From the NCBI GenBank assembly GCA_964626385.1, contig CAZVEO010000026.1:1-26087 (forward strand): 26,087 nt of DNA, written 5' to 3'. Each line of letters opens with the position of its first letter. Within the stretch, counting starts at the first letter, position 1. This document shows positions 1 to 8,691 of the stretch, piece by piece. The notes under the pieces were generated by a model that made no database searches, was not told where the DNA came from, and saw only the letters and a program-made list of their open reading frames with translations. Source of the stretch: Scybalousia_A sp964626385 (GTDB taxonomy: Bacteria; Bacteroidota; Bacteroidia; Bacteroidales; P3). Both the position numbers and the translations under genes were made by a program.

Positions 1-235
1 AAAGGTTAAGTAATTGATAATCAGTAGTAGCACCCTTGTTTTTTGCTTTTAACTACCTATTTATGCGATTTTCCGAAAAAATATTTTTTGAGGGCTTTTT
101 TATAGGTTAGCATAGGTTTTAATAAGTTATTATAAGTTAGCATACACGCAAAGCGTATCACTTTCTGTAATGGCTCTGCCCATATAGGACACCCTGCGGG
201 TGTGGCTTTGCCCTTATGAAACACCTTGTGGGTGC
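1..235 (+). repeat. Composite dispersed repeat, locus 1
   Basis: This AT-rich non-coding stretch shares its order of modules with 16694-16891. First comes TAATTGATAATCAGTA (11-26). A palindromic GAAAAAATATTTTTTGA core follows at 75-91. Next are two GTTAGCATA motifs about 30 bp apart (105-118 and 134-144). Last are two back-to-back 32-bp units (172-203 and 204-235), each starting GGCTYTGCCC and ending in a small hairpin (189-203 and 221-235). No ORF, transposase or RNA gene was seen. It looks like a non-autonomous interspersed element; its mechanism of spread is unknown. From 236 to 315 I see nothing recognisable. Confidence 0.75.
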
Positions 236-315
236 TTTGCCTTTATTAATCTGAACCAATCTATAAAATAGGTTAAGCACGTAATATATCAAATGAGGGA
301 AAGAAAAATATTTTG

Positions 316-323
316 TACCTTTG
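316..323 (+). promoter_or_regulatory. Probable -7 promoter element for the aspartate kinase gene
   Basis: TACCTTTG matches the Bacteroidetes sigma-ABfr -7 consensus TAnnTTTG and lies 33 nt upstream of the ATG at 357. No good TTTG -33 box is visible at the usual spacing, so the call rests on the -7 box and its position. Confidence 0.5.
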
Positions 324-356
324 CACCTCTGATTAGTCAGTAAAAATTATGTTTTT

Positions 357-1646
357 ATGGTAGAGAAAATATTCGTTGAAAAATTTGGAGGAGCATCGGT
401 AAATAGCGCCAAAGCAGTAGAGAATGTAAAGCATATATTAGAACTTTCAACAAAAAAACGTATGGTGGTCATTTCAGCCATGGGCAAGACAACCAACGCC
501 TTGGAAGAAGTTGTAAATCTTTGGTATCAAGAAAAACAACTAAGTAACAAACTTAAAGAAATCGTTCTTTATCATACAGAACTATTACAAGAATTGTTGC
601 CAAACAAAGAACAATTTGAAAAAGTTTATACCATATTGAATTGCATAATAAAAGAAATAGAACAAAAACTATATAGCATCACTTCCTCTGACTACAATTT
701 TTTGTATGATAGCGTGGTTTCTTATGGAGAAAAAATATCTACAACAATAGTTTCCTATTACCTTAATTTTAATGGACTGAGAAATAAATTAATAAATGCC
801 TCAGATATAATAAAAACTGATAATAACTACCGTAATGCCTCTGTACTTTGGCAACAAACGGAGCAAAGAGTACAAAAAGAAATTTTGACTCTGTATGAAA
901 ACTATGATACTCTTATAATACAAGGTTTTGTTGGCGGTACAAAAGAGGGCTTAAGTACTACACTTGGAAGGGAAGGCTCAGATTATTCGGCAAGTATTTT
1001 GGCTTATTGTTTAAAAGCGGAAAGCCTAACTATTTGGAAAGATGTACCCGGCTTGTTGAATGCTGACCCAAAACGTATCAAAGAAACGACACAAATAATT
1101 TCTTTGCCTTATAGAGAAGCGATAGAACTTTCTTATTATGGTGCAAGTATTATTCACCCTAAAACAATCAAACCATTAGAAAATCTTGATATTCCTTTGT
1201 TTATCAAATCATTTATTCAACCTTTGCAAGAGGGAACCAAGATTTGTAATCAAGAGGAGATAATACCAAAGGTAACCAACTATATTTTTAAAGACAACCA
1301 AATATTACTTTCTATTTCACCAAAGGATTTTTCTTTTATAGATGAGAACAATATGGCTTTAATTTACAATGTATTGGCTAAAAACAACATAAAGGTCAAT
1401 CTTATGCAAAATTCTGCTATTTCTTTTTCTGTTTGTTTTGATGAGAATATCAATATTTTACCTTTAGTTTTATCGGACTTGAAAGAGAATTTCAATGTAA
1501 AATACAACACCAACCTTCAGCTCATTACTCTAAGACACTACAACAAAGAAGCAACGATTAATATACTCAAAGATAAAACTTTGCTTATAGAACAAAAAAA
1601 TAGAACCACTGTGCAGTATTTGGTTGAAAAAAACACTAATCAATAA
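357..1646 (+). CDS. lysC: Aspartate kinase (monofunctional)
   Basis: Aspartate kinase phosphorylates L-aspartate, the first step towards lysine, threonine and methionine. The N-terminal amino-acid kinase domain (about residues 5-285) opens with KFGGASV at 9-15, a variant of the usual KFGGTS. It also has the GREGSDYSA nucleotide/substrate-binding stretch and WKDVPGLLNADP. The C-terminal part (about 310-429) looks like a diverged ACT regulatory region, so feedback control is plausible, although the effector cannot be read from sequence. The length of 429 aa is normal for Bacteroidetes stand-alone enzymes, and there is no homoserine dehydrogenase fusion. The start is the ATG at 357; an ATG at 348 runs straight into a stop. 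The symbol is by function; other names are used for paralogues. Confidence 0.9.
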   Translation: MVEKIFVEKFGGASVNSAKAVENVKHILELSTKKRMVVISAMGKTTNALEEVVNLWYQEKQLSNKLKEIVLYHTELLQELLPNKEQFEKVYTILNCIIKEIEQKLYSITSSDYNFLYDSVVSYGEKISTTIVSYYLNFNGLRNKLINASDIIKTDNNYRNASVLWQQTEQRVQKEILTLYENYDTLIIQGFVGGTKEGLSTTLGREGSDYSASILAYCLKAESLTIWKDVPGLLNADPKRIKETTQIISLPYREAIELSYYGASIIHPKTIKPLENLDIPLFIKSFIQPLQEGTKICNQEEIIPKVTNYIFKDNQILLSISPKDFSFIDENNMALIYNVLAKNNIKVNLMQNSAISFSVCFDENINILPLVLSDLKENFNVKYNTNLQLITLRHYNKEATINILKDKTLLIEQKNRTTVQYLVEKNTNQ

Positions 1647-1665
1647 CTTTAACAGAGGTGATGAT

Positions 1666-2754
1666 ATGACAACAAAGACAGATAATCCTTTAAAGATATT
1701 TAGCCTATACAAAATTATCATACCTGTGTTATTGGGTTTGGGAGTTGGTTTTTTTATGATAGCAGGGGAATATAACAAAAATGCAGATTTATTTTCTGAC
1801 CTTGTTTCTTTATTTACTTGTTATTCTTTTGTTTGTATTTTTATAGCAATACTTTTTGAATGCAATAGAGAGTTTATGTATATGTTACGTTTGCGTCTAT
1901 TGTCAGACAAAAAACTATCGTGGAAAAAATGTTTTCAAATCATAATGCTTTGGGAGTTTTCTTCTACTGTTACACCTACTTCTGTGGGTGGCTCGGCGGT
2001 TGCTTTATTTATTATTCCATTGGAAGGAATAGGAGCGGGAAGAAGTACAGCAATAGTTATGTTGGCAACGCTTATGGATGAGCTGTTTTACATAATAATA
2101 ACTCCTTTAGTTATATTGTTTATTGGTTCAAAAGTTGCTTTTGCAACGAGTTTTAGATTTTCTGTCTTTGGTCTTCAATTTTCAGAAACAAATGTTTTTG
2201 CAATAGGGTACGGTTTTATGACTTTGCTGACCTTGTTTATATTTTTTGCTATATTTGTTTGGCCAAGACGTTTTAGTAAATGGTTGCAACGTACGGGAAA
2301 GAAAAAAATATTTGTCCGTTGGGAAAACAAATTTAATAAGCTTTCTCAAGATATACTCACAAGTAGCAAAGAATTTAAGGATAAGAATTTTTTGTATTGG
2401 TTAAAAGTCTATGGTGTTACTGTGTTGTCGTGGTCTTCACGTTTTTTGGTTTTAAATTTTGTTTTAATGGCTTTTAATATAAATGTAGGTGGTGTGTTTG
2501 ACAATTTTGTTATCTATTGTAGACAATTGGTAATGTGGATAGTTTTGTGTATTTCACCAACGCCGGGTAGTAGTGGAGTTGCGGAATTTGCTTTTCCTTT
2601 ATTTCTTAAAGAATTTCTGCCTGAAGGTTTGCAAGGAATTTTGGCTTTGGTTTGGAGGCTTTTCACTTATTATCCTTATATTATTGTTGGTCTTTTGGTA
2701 TTGCCTTATTTTACACGTAGGGTTATTAAGCAAAAGCAAGAAAGAGCAAAATAA
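1666..2754 (+). CDS. Flippase-like (LPG_synthase_TM / UPF0104) membrane protein
   Basis: This is a polytopic inner-membrane protein of the lysylphosphatidylglycerol-synthase transmembrane family (TIGR00374-like). It has several hydrophobic segments, for example residues 16-35, 40-65 and 155-175, and the family signature TPGSSGVAEFAF at about 299-310. It lacks the soluble aminoacyl-transferase domain of MprF, so it should not be called a lysyl-PG synthase. Its substrate is unknown; members are thought to move or bind lipids. The open frame extends to a TTG at 1624 that overlaps the kinase gene. The ATG at 1666 is preferred because AGAGGTG (1654-1660) sits just before it. It then begins 19 bp after the kinase stop, probably in the same operon. 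Confidence 0.8.
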   Translation: MTTKTDNPLKIFSLYKIIIPVLLGLGVGFFMIAGEYNKNADLFSDLVSLFTCYSFVCIFIAILFECNREFMYMLRLRLLSDKKLSWKKCFQIIMLWEFSSTVTPTSVGGSAVALFIIPLEGIGAGRSTAIVMLATLMDELFYIIITPLVILFIGSKVAFATSFRFSVFGLQFSETNVFAIGYGFMTLLTLFIFFAIFVWPRRFSKWLQRTGKKKIFVRWENKFNKLSQDILTSSKEFKDKNFLYWLKVYGVTVLSWSSRFLVLNFVLMAFNINVGGVFDNFVIYCRQLVMWIVLCISPTPGSSGVAEFAFPLFLKEFLPEGLQGILALVWRLFTYYPYIIVGLLVLPYFTRRVIKQKQERAK

Positions 2755-2838
2755 AAACTTATAAACCAACTATATAACAATTTATAAAAGAAAGCCTTTG
2801 CATCTTCTATACAACAAAAAGAAGTGTTGTAACGTTAA

Positions 2839-2854
2839 CATTTAATATTAAATG
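2839..2854. promoter_or_regulatory. Perfect 16-bp palindrome before the sigma-54 activator gene
   Basis: CATTTAATATTAAATG is a perfect palindrome ending 8 nt before the ATG at 2863. It could be an operator for a dimeric regulator, possibly the Fis-type HTH of the gene it precedes, or an AT-rich chance palindrome. No TAnnTTTG box was found in the 2755-2862 gap. Confidence 0.3.
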
Positions 2855-2862
2855 CTAAGGAT

Positions 2863-4047
2863 ATGACAGAGGATATACAAGCAATAAAAAGGAAGTTTGG
2901 TATACTAGGAAATAATAGGGAGTTGAATAGAGCAATAGAAATAGCCTCAAAAGTTGCTATAACCGATATGAGCGTTTTGGTTATGGGAGAAAGTGGAGTA
3001 GGTAAAGAGGTTTTTTCTAAAATAATACATCAATGCAGTGCAAGAAAACACAATAAATATATAGCTGTTAATTGTGGAGCAATACCAGAAGGAACGATAG
3101 AAAGCGAACTTTTTGGGCATCTAAAAGGCGCTTTTACCAACGCTGACCGCGACCGTAAAGGTTATTTTGCAGAAGCGGATAAGGGTACTATTTTTTTGGA
3201 TGAGGTTGGAGAATTGCCTTTGGGTATGCAGGTTAAATTGTTGAGGGTTTTGGAGTCGGGAGAGTTTTTGCCTGTGGGTTCTTCCAAACCTTTGCATTGT
3301 GATGTCAGAATAGTGGCTGCAACAAATGTAAACCTTTTAGATGCAATAGCAAAAGGACGATTTAGAGAAGACTTATACTATCGGTTAAATCAAATTTCTA
3401 TTACCATTCCTCCTTTAAGAGAAAGAAAAGATGATATTTATATGCTTTTTATGAAGTTTGCCGTAGACCAAGCAGAAAAATATCATATTCCACACATATC
3501 TTTAACCGAAGAGGCAAGAGAATATTTGAAACAATATCAATGGAAAGGCAATGTAAGACAATTGAAAAACATTGCAGAACAAATATCTATTGTAGAAACT
3601 TCTCGTTCCATAGATGCTCAAACTCTCAAAAGATATATTCCAATGGAGTCTTCTTTGCCCATATTGTTTGATAATAGCAAAACGGATATGGGACAGCAAG
3701 ATGAAATTCTACAAATAATACTGCAAAACAAAAAAGATATTGACTCTATCAGAAAGGAACTTGACCAACTGAAAGAAATAGTAAAAACCATAATTACAAA
3801 CTCCCATCTTTCTTCCCCTGCTTTGATAGATACTAACCATACAGAACACAATGATATTATAGACATAGAATTAAACGGCGACCAAAATTTGAATATAGGA
3901 GATTTAAAGAAACAAGCCATAATAGATGCCTTAAAAAAACATAATGGTAAGAGAAAAGAGACAGCAGAAGAATTGGGTATAAGCGATAGGACTTTGTATA
4001 GAAAGATTATAGAATACGGTTTAAAGAAAGAAAAAGATGAAGTGTAA
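2863..4047 (+). CDS. Sigma-54-dependent transcriptional activator (AAA+ plus Fis-type HTH), no receiver domain
   Basis: This bacterial enhancer-binding protein would remodel sigma-54 RNA polymerase with ATP energy. The AAA+ domain (about residues 12-250) has Walker A GESGVGKE (K48), the sigma-54 contact loop in the form GAFTNA (89-94; canonical GAFTGA), Walker B TIFLDEVGE and the RFREDLYYRLN sensor/arginine region. The C-terminus (about 350-390) is a Fis-like helix-turn-helix (GKRKETAEELGISDRTLYRK). Only some 20 residues precede the AAA+ domain, so there is no phosphoacceptor or ligand-sensing domain. Control must come from expression, oligomerisation or a partner. It overlaps aroA by 11 nt. 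Target genes are unknown. Confidence 0.9.
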   Translation: MTEDIQAIKRKFGILGNNRELNRAIEIASKVAITDMSVLVMGESGVGKEVFSKIIHQCSARKHNKYIAVNCGAIPEGTIESELFGHLKGAFTNADRDRKGYFAEADKGTIFLDEVGELPLGMQVKLLRVLESGEFLPVGSSKPLHCDVRIVAATNVNLLDAIAKGRFREDLYYRLNQISITIPPLRERKDDIYMLFMKFAVDQAEKYHIPHISLTEEAREYLKQYQWKGNVRQLKNIAEQISIVETSRSIDAQTLKRYIPMESSLPILFDNSKTDMGQQDEILQIILQNKKDIDSIRKELDQLKEIVKTIITNSHLSSPALIDTNHTEHNDIIDIELNGDQNLNIGDLKKQAIIDALKKHNGKRKETAEELGISDRTLYRKIIEYGLKKEKDEV

Positions 4048-5296
4048 CTTTGTTGTTACTGCAAAAAAAATAGATGTCAATGAAGAAATAAAAATTTCTT
4101 TACCTTCATCTAAAAGTATCAGCAATCGTTTGCTTGTAATTAGATATTTATCTGAAATCAAAGGTAATATTGACAGTTTGTCTGATAGTGAGGATACAGA
4201 GTTATTAAATACTTTTTTGACACAAATAGAAAACAAAACAAATAGTGAGTTTTTTTGTAAAAATGCTGGTACAACAACACGCTTTCTTATAGCCTTACTT
4301 TGTATAACAAAAGGAGTTTGGGAAGTAAGGGCATGTCAAAGAATGCAAGAAAGACCCATATTGGAATTATTAAACATTTTGCAAAATATGGGTGCGGATA
4401 TAACTTACAATAATCACCAAAAACTTTTTCCCTTAACAATAAGAGGAAAAGAATTAGAAAATAAGGAAGTTGTAGTAACAGAAAATAACCTTACAAGTCA
4501 AATAATAAGTGCTTTATTGTTGATATCTCCATATATAAAAGGAGGTTTGTCTTTGCAAATACCCAAAAATCAAGTTTCCTTTCCTTATATAGAACAAACA
4601 ATTTTGCTATCCAATAGTTTTGGAGCAAAAATAGAAGTAAAAGATAATCTTGTTATTTCTCGACAATCAAAATACCGATTTCATACAACTAAAGTGGAAA
4701 AAGATTATTCCTCTCTTTGTTTTATTTTGGCTTTCGTTAGTGTATGGGAACTGAAAAATGTTATTGTAGAGGAATTGTTCTTAAGTGAGTTGCAAGGAGA
4801 TTTTAAGGCAGTAGAAATTTTTGAGCAATTAGGAGTTGAAGTGTTTTTTAAAGAAAGTTATGCCATTTTGTCATATAATAATTCCTTATTTGATAATGGC
4901 AAGAAATTTGAATTTGATTTGACAAGTACGCCCGATGTCTTTTTGCCTTTGGCTGTTTGTATGTATTGCAAAGGAGTAGAGGGAAAAATTACTGGGCTTG
5001 CAACACAAAGGGTGAAAGAATCTAATAGATTGGCAAATATTATTAAAGAACTAAACAAAATGGGGGAGAGGTGTTGGGCAAGTGAGGAAGAGTTTTGGCT
5101 TAAGAAAGGAATGATTGATATGGATGTACGACCGAGTTTTGTTTCTTATGATGACCATAGAATGGTGATGGCTTTGAGTGTTTGCGCAGGAGTGTGCAGA
5201 GAAATAAGTTTTGACAACATAGTTTGTGTAAAAAAATCTTGGCCTGATTTTTGGAAGAACATAACAAAGTTAGTAACACTCAATTCAAAAGAATAG
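4037..5296 (+). CDS. aroA: 3-phosphoshikimate 1-carboxyvinyltransferase (EPSP synthase)
   Basis: The enzyme joins shikimate-3-phosphate and phosphoenolpyruvate to make EPSP, the sixth step of the shikimate pathway. Visible motifs are PSSKSISNR (K26 and R31, matching the substrate-binding Lys/Arg of the family), NAGTTTRF, RMQERPI, the TPD aspartate region, RVKESNR and DDHRMVMA near the C-terminus. At 419 aa it is close to the usual length. The start ATG lies inside the end of the preceding regulator gene, with an 11-nt overlap in another frame, indicating translational coupling. The sequence is clearly diverged from enterobacterial AroA but every key block is present. Confidence 0.93.
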   Translation: MKCNFVVTAKKIDVNEEIKISLPSSKSISNRLLVIRYLSEIKGNIDSLSDSEDTELLNTFLTQIENKTNSEFFCKNAGTTTRFLIALLCITKGVWEVRACQRMQERPILELLNILQNMGADITYNNHQKLFPLTIRGKELENKEVVVTENNLTSQIISALLLISPYIKGGLSLQIPKNQVSFPYIEQTILLSNSFGAKIEVKDNLVISRQSKYRFHTTKVEKDYSSLCFILAFVSVWELKNVIVEELFLSELQGDFKAVEIFEQLGVEVFFKESYAILSYNNSLFDNGKKFEFDLTSTPDVFLPLAVCMYCKGVEGKITGLATQRVKESNRLANIIKELNKMGERCWASEEEFWLKKGMIDMDVRPSFVSYDDHRMVMALSVCAGVCREISFDNIVCVKKSWPDFWKNITKLVTLNSKE

Positions 5297-5308
5297 AAGT
5301 TTTTTTAT

Positions 5309-5316
5309 TAAATTTG
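5309..5316 (+). promoter_or_regulatory. Probable -7 promoter element for clpC
   Basis: TAAATTTG fits TAnnTTTG and lies 51 nt upstream of the clpC ATG, in the 71-bp gap after aroA. No clear TTTG -33 box is visible. A perfect 16-bp palindrome, TTATTTTATAAAATAA, follows at 5333-5348 and would fall in the 5' leader. Confidence 0.4.
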
Positions 5317-5367
5317 CATTTTGTTTTACTACTTATTTTATAAAATAAAGCAGAAGGAAAAAAACAG

Positions 5368-7926
5368 ATGATGAAGAGTTTCACAAAGAATGCTCAAGAG
5401 GTAATGAAAAATGCCACTGACGAGGCATCACGTTTAAATTGTCCTCAAATTGGGGTTGGACACATAGTACTTGGTATATTGAGAAACAAGGCTTGCTATG
5501 GTTTTCAAATCATAAGCGATTTTGTCGATGATATGGAAACATTTAAGCAACAGATAGAGGATATAACAGAAAAAGATACAACTTTAGAAATACATCCTGA
5601 TGGCAAAAACAATACTCCTTTTTCTGACACAGCGGCAGAGGTAATAATGTTGGCAAGGCTTTCGACGAAAGTAATTTTTTCTCAAACCATAGGTACAATA
5701 CATATTGTATTAGGGATATGTAAGTTGAAAGACTCCCCTATAAAAGGCGTATTTGAACAATATAATATCAATTACGATGCTGTTTTAGACCATTTTAACT
5801 CTCATAATAAAACACAAGGACATACTCCTATAATAAAGACAGAAAGTTTTGAGATAGTAATACCCAGTATAAATTTTCAGAACTTAGACGAAGTTATCTC
5901 TGAGGAGCGAGATGGTGCGGAAGTTATACGTCGACCTTCCAAAAAGAAAAAGAACTCAGATAAAGAAAACACCCCTTATTTGGATAATTTTGGCAAAAAT
6001 CTTTCTCTCGCTGCTATGAATGGGAAATTAGACCCTGTTGTAGGAAGAGAGAAAGAAACCGACCGTATAATTCAAATACTTAGTCGTAGAAAGAAAAACA
6101 ATCCTGTACTTATAGGTGAGGCTGGTGTTGGTAAGAGTGCTATTGTAGAGGGTATTGCTCAAAGAATAGTTAGCAAGAATATACCTTATACTCTTGCAAA
6201 CAAAGTAATTTATACTTTAGACCTTGCCTCTGTTGTAGCAGGTACCAAGTATAGAGGTCAATTTGAAGAAAGACTTAAAGGACTTATTTCTGAATTGCAA
6301 CACCATCCGGAGATAATCATATTCATAGACGAAATTCATACAATGATAGGAGCAGGTGGAGCAGAAGGAAGTTTGGATGCGTCAAATATTTTGAAACCTG
6401 CTCTTGCAAGAGGAGAAATACAATGCATAGGAGCTACAACAATAGAGGAGTATCGTAAATATTTTGAGACAGACAAGGCTTTGGATAGACGTTTTCAAAA
6501 AATACAAATAGAGCCTGAAAACATAGAGGAAAGTATAACAATACTAAATAATATCAAGTCTTCGTATGAGAATTTTCATAAAGTAAAATACTCTCCTCAA
6601 GCCATAGAGGCTTGTGTAAAACTTTCTCAAAGATATATAACAGACAGATTTTTGCCTGACAAGGCAATAGATGTTTTGGATGAGGCTGGGGCTAAAGCTC
6701 ATGTTGTGAATATAAAACTACCTCAAACAATTTTGGATTTGCAACAAGAAATAGAAAACATAAAAATTGAAAAAGAAAAATATGTTAAAAATCAAGAGTT
6801 TGAGAAAGCAAATGCTATAAAATATCGTCTCACAGAATTGGAAGATGAGATAAAAAAACAAACAGAGGAATGGAATAATCAAATAGCAGAAAACCCTATT
6901 ATAATAACTGAGGAGGATATTGCGAAGGTTATAGCAAATATAACTGGAGTTGAAATAAATAAAGTATCTAAGGATGAGACTCTTCGTTTGCTTAATATGG
7001 AAAACACTCTAAAACAAAAGATAATAGGACAGGACGAAGCTATAACAAAGATTTCTAAAGCCATAAGACGCTCACGTACGGGCTTAAAAGACCCTAATCG
7101 TCCAATAGGTTCGTTTCTTTTTGTCGGTGCTACGGGAGTGGGAAAAACCTATTTGGCTAAGACTTTAGCAGAATATATGTTTGATTCGCAAAAAAATCTT
7201 ATTCGTATAGATATGAGCGAATATATGGAAAAATTTTCTGTGTCAAGGCTTATAGGAGCACCTCCGGGATATGTAGGTTATGATCAAGCGGGACAACTTA
7301 CCGAATCTGTAAGACAACATCCTTATTCCATAATACTTTTTGACGAGATAGAAAAAGCGCATAGAGACGTGTTTAATATTCTTTTGCAAATATTAGATGA
7401 AGGTCATATTACTGATTCACAAGGAAGACAAGTGGATTTTAAAAACACGGTAATAATAATGACTTCAAATGTTGGCTCAAGAACTTTACAAGATTTTGGC
7501 ACTGGTGTTGGTTTTTCTACTACTCACATAGAGGACAATATTAATAAACTAAATCAAAACGTAATAAACAAAGATATACAAAAGACTTTTGCCCCTGAGT
7601 TTTTAAATCGTATAGATGATATTATATTTTTTAATAGTTTGGGAGATAAGGAATTGTTGCAAATAGTAGATTTGGAACTAAAGAGTTTGGAACAAAGATT
7701 AAGCAATTTGGGATATTCTATTAAGACAACCGAAGGAGCCAAACGATATATTTTGGATTTGGATGTTAAAAAAGCCTTTGGCGCTCGTCCTATAAAGAGA
7801 GCAATACAAAGAGAAATAGAAGACCCTTTGGCTGAGGTTCTTTTGGAAAACAATGAAGAGAAAAAACAAATAGAGATAAGCATACAGAAAGGTAAGGAGA
7901 AGAAACTAAAATTTGAATTATTGTAA
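5368..7926 (+). CDS. clpC: ATP-dependent Clp protease ATP-binding subunit ClpC
   Basis: ClpC is an AAA+ unfoldase that feeds proteins to ClpP. An N-terminal double-Clp repeat domain (about 1-150) starts MMKSFTKNAQEVM. The first AAA+ module has GEAGVGKS (K256). A UVR-type coiled segment (about 455-495) separates it from the second AAA+ module with GATGVGKT (K593) and DEIEKAH. The ClpP-docking tripeptide VGF is at 714-716, which favours ClpC over the disaggregase ClpB. The length of 852 aa is typical. The leader has AGAAGGA 9 nt before the ATG at 5368; a second ATG follows at once. No zinc finger or adaptor gene is next to it. It is likely the first gene of a run continuing into the ABC pair. 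Confidence 0.93.
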   Translation: MMKSFTKNAQEVMKNATDEASRLNCPQIGVGHIVLGILRNKACYGFQIISDFVDDMETFKQQIEDITEKDTTLEIHPDGKNNTPFSDTAAEVIMLARLSTKVIFSQTIGTIHIVLGICKLKDSPIKGVFEQYNINYDAVLDHFNSHNKTQGHTPIIKTESFEIVIPSINFQNLDEVISEERDGAEVIRRPSKKKKNSDKENTPYLDNFGKNLSLAAMNGKLDPVVGREKETDRIIQILSRRKKNNPVLIGEAGVGKSAIVEGIAQRIVSKNIPYTLANKVIYTLDLASVVAGTKYRGQFEERLKGLISELQHHPEIIIFIDEIHTMIGAGGAEGSLDASNILKPALARGEIQCIGATTIEEYRKYFETDKALDRRFQKIQIEPENIEESITILNNIKSSYENFHKVKYSPQAIEACVKLSQRYITDRFLPDKAIDVLDEAGAKAHVVNIKLPQTILDLQQEIENIKIEKEKYVKNQEFEKANAIKYRLTELEDEIKKQTEEWNNQIAENPIIITEEDIAKVIANITGVEINKVSKDETLRLLNMENTLKQKIIGQDEAITKISKAIRRSRTGLKDPNRPIGSFLFVGATGVGKTYLAKTLAEYMFDSQKNLIRIDMSEYMEKFSVSRLIGAPPGYVGYDQAGQLTESVRQHPYSIILFDEIEKAHRDVFNILLQILDEGHITDSQGRQVDFKNTVIIMTSNVGSRTLQDFGTGVGFSTTHIEDNINKLNQNVINKDIQKTFAPEFLNRIDDIIFFNSLGDKELLQIVDLELKSLEQRLSNLGYSIKTTEGAKRYILDLDVKKAFGARPIKRAIQREIEDPLAEVLLENNEEKKQIEISIQKGKEKKLKFELL

Positions 7927-7935
7927 AAGAAGGCA

Positions 7936-8685
7936 GTGGATAAAATTAAAAATTTTTTGAGGGAATTGGGAGAATACGTGCTTTTGATGAAAGAAGCCTT
8001 TAACAGACCACAAAACAGTAGAGTCTTTTTGAGACGTATGGGCTTTGAAATGAAAGCATTGGGTATTGATAGTATTGTTATTGTTTTAATAATAAGTATA
8101 TTTGTCGGAGCAGCCATTGTTATACAACTCATTTTAAATATAAATGGGCCTATGTATCCGAGTTGGGTTTATGGTTTTGCTTCGCGTAAAGCCATAGTTT
8201 TGGAACTTGCCCCAACAATAATTTCTCTAATACTTGCTGGTAAATGTGCTTCTCGTATTGCTTCCGAATTGGGTACTCAAAGAATAACGGAGCAAATAGA
8301 TGCCTTAGAGGTTATGGGGGTTAACACGGCCTCATATCTTATTTTACCGAAAATAGTCGCTTGTTTGATATTCTTTCCTATGCTTATGGTAATGAGTATT
8401 TTTTCGGCTTTGATAGGTGGTCTTATTGGAGCCTTGCCTATGGGAATTATAACCTATTTTGATTATGTAGAGGGTGTTCGTTTGGAGTTTGGTACAGGAG
8501 AAATAGTCTATGCTATGGTAAAGGCTACAATAAACGCTTTGATAATATCCTCTATTGCTTGTTATAGAGGTTATACTCTTAAAGGAGGTAGTGTGGAAGT
8601 GGGGCAAGAAAGTACAAAAGCCATAGTCCAAAGTAGTATTGTTATAATGATTTTCAATATTTTGATAACCTCTTTATTCAATTAA
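7936..8685 (+). CDS. mlaE: MlaE-family ABC transporter permease
   Basis: This membrane subunit belongs to an Mla/Tgd/Mce-type lipid transporter, which moves phospholipids between inner and outer membrane. The protein (249 aa, usual length) has the family layout: an amphipathic N-terminus, a long hydrophobic segment (about 35-65), the cytoplasmic stretch ASELGTQRITEQIDALEVMGV that contacts the ATPase, and three more membrane segments. The start is taken as GTG at 7936, ten bases after the clpC stop; the next in-frame ATG (7987) would remove family-conserved N-terminal sequence. The ATPase gene follows after 6 bp. No MCE-domain (MlaD) gene is nearby, which is unusual for the system. Confidence 0.87.
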   Translation: MDKIKNFLRELGEYVLLMKEAFNRPQNSRVFLRRMGFEMKALGIDSIVIVLIISIFVGAAIVIQLILNINGPMYPSWVYGFASRKAIVLELAPTIISLILAGKCASRIASELGTQRITEQIDALEVMGVNTASYLILPKIVACLIFFPMLMVMSIFSALIGGLIGALPMGIITYFDYVEGVRLEFGTGEIVYAMVKATINALIISSIACYRGYTLKGGSVEVGQESTKAIVQSSIVIMIFNILITSLFN

Positions 8686-8691
8686 ACGGCT

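Noticed and set aside
172..235. A short CRISPR array made of the 32-bp hairpin units
   Set aside because: The units abut with no spacers, differ in sequence, and there are no cas genes in the window; the copies elsewhere are dispersed, not arrayed.
1624..1665. An upstream TTG start for the flippase-like protein
   Set aside because: It overlaps the aspartate kinase gene, and the ATG at 1666 has a good AGAGGTG just before it.
7554..8132. A 192-codon minus-strand open frame
   Set aside because: It lies antisense to clpC and mlaE, both with full family conservation; low stop frequency in AT-rich antisense frames explains it.
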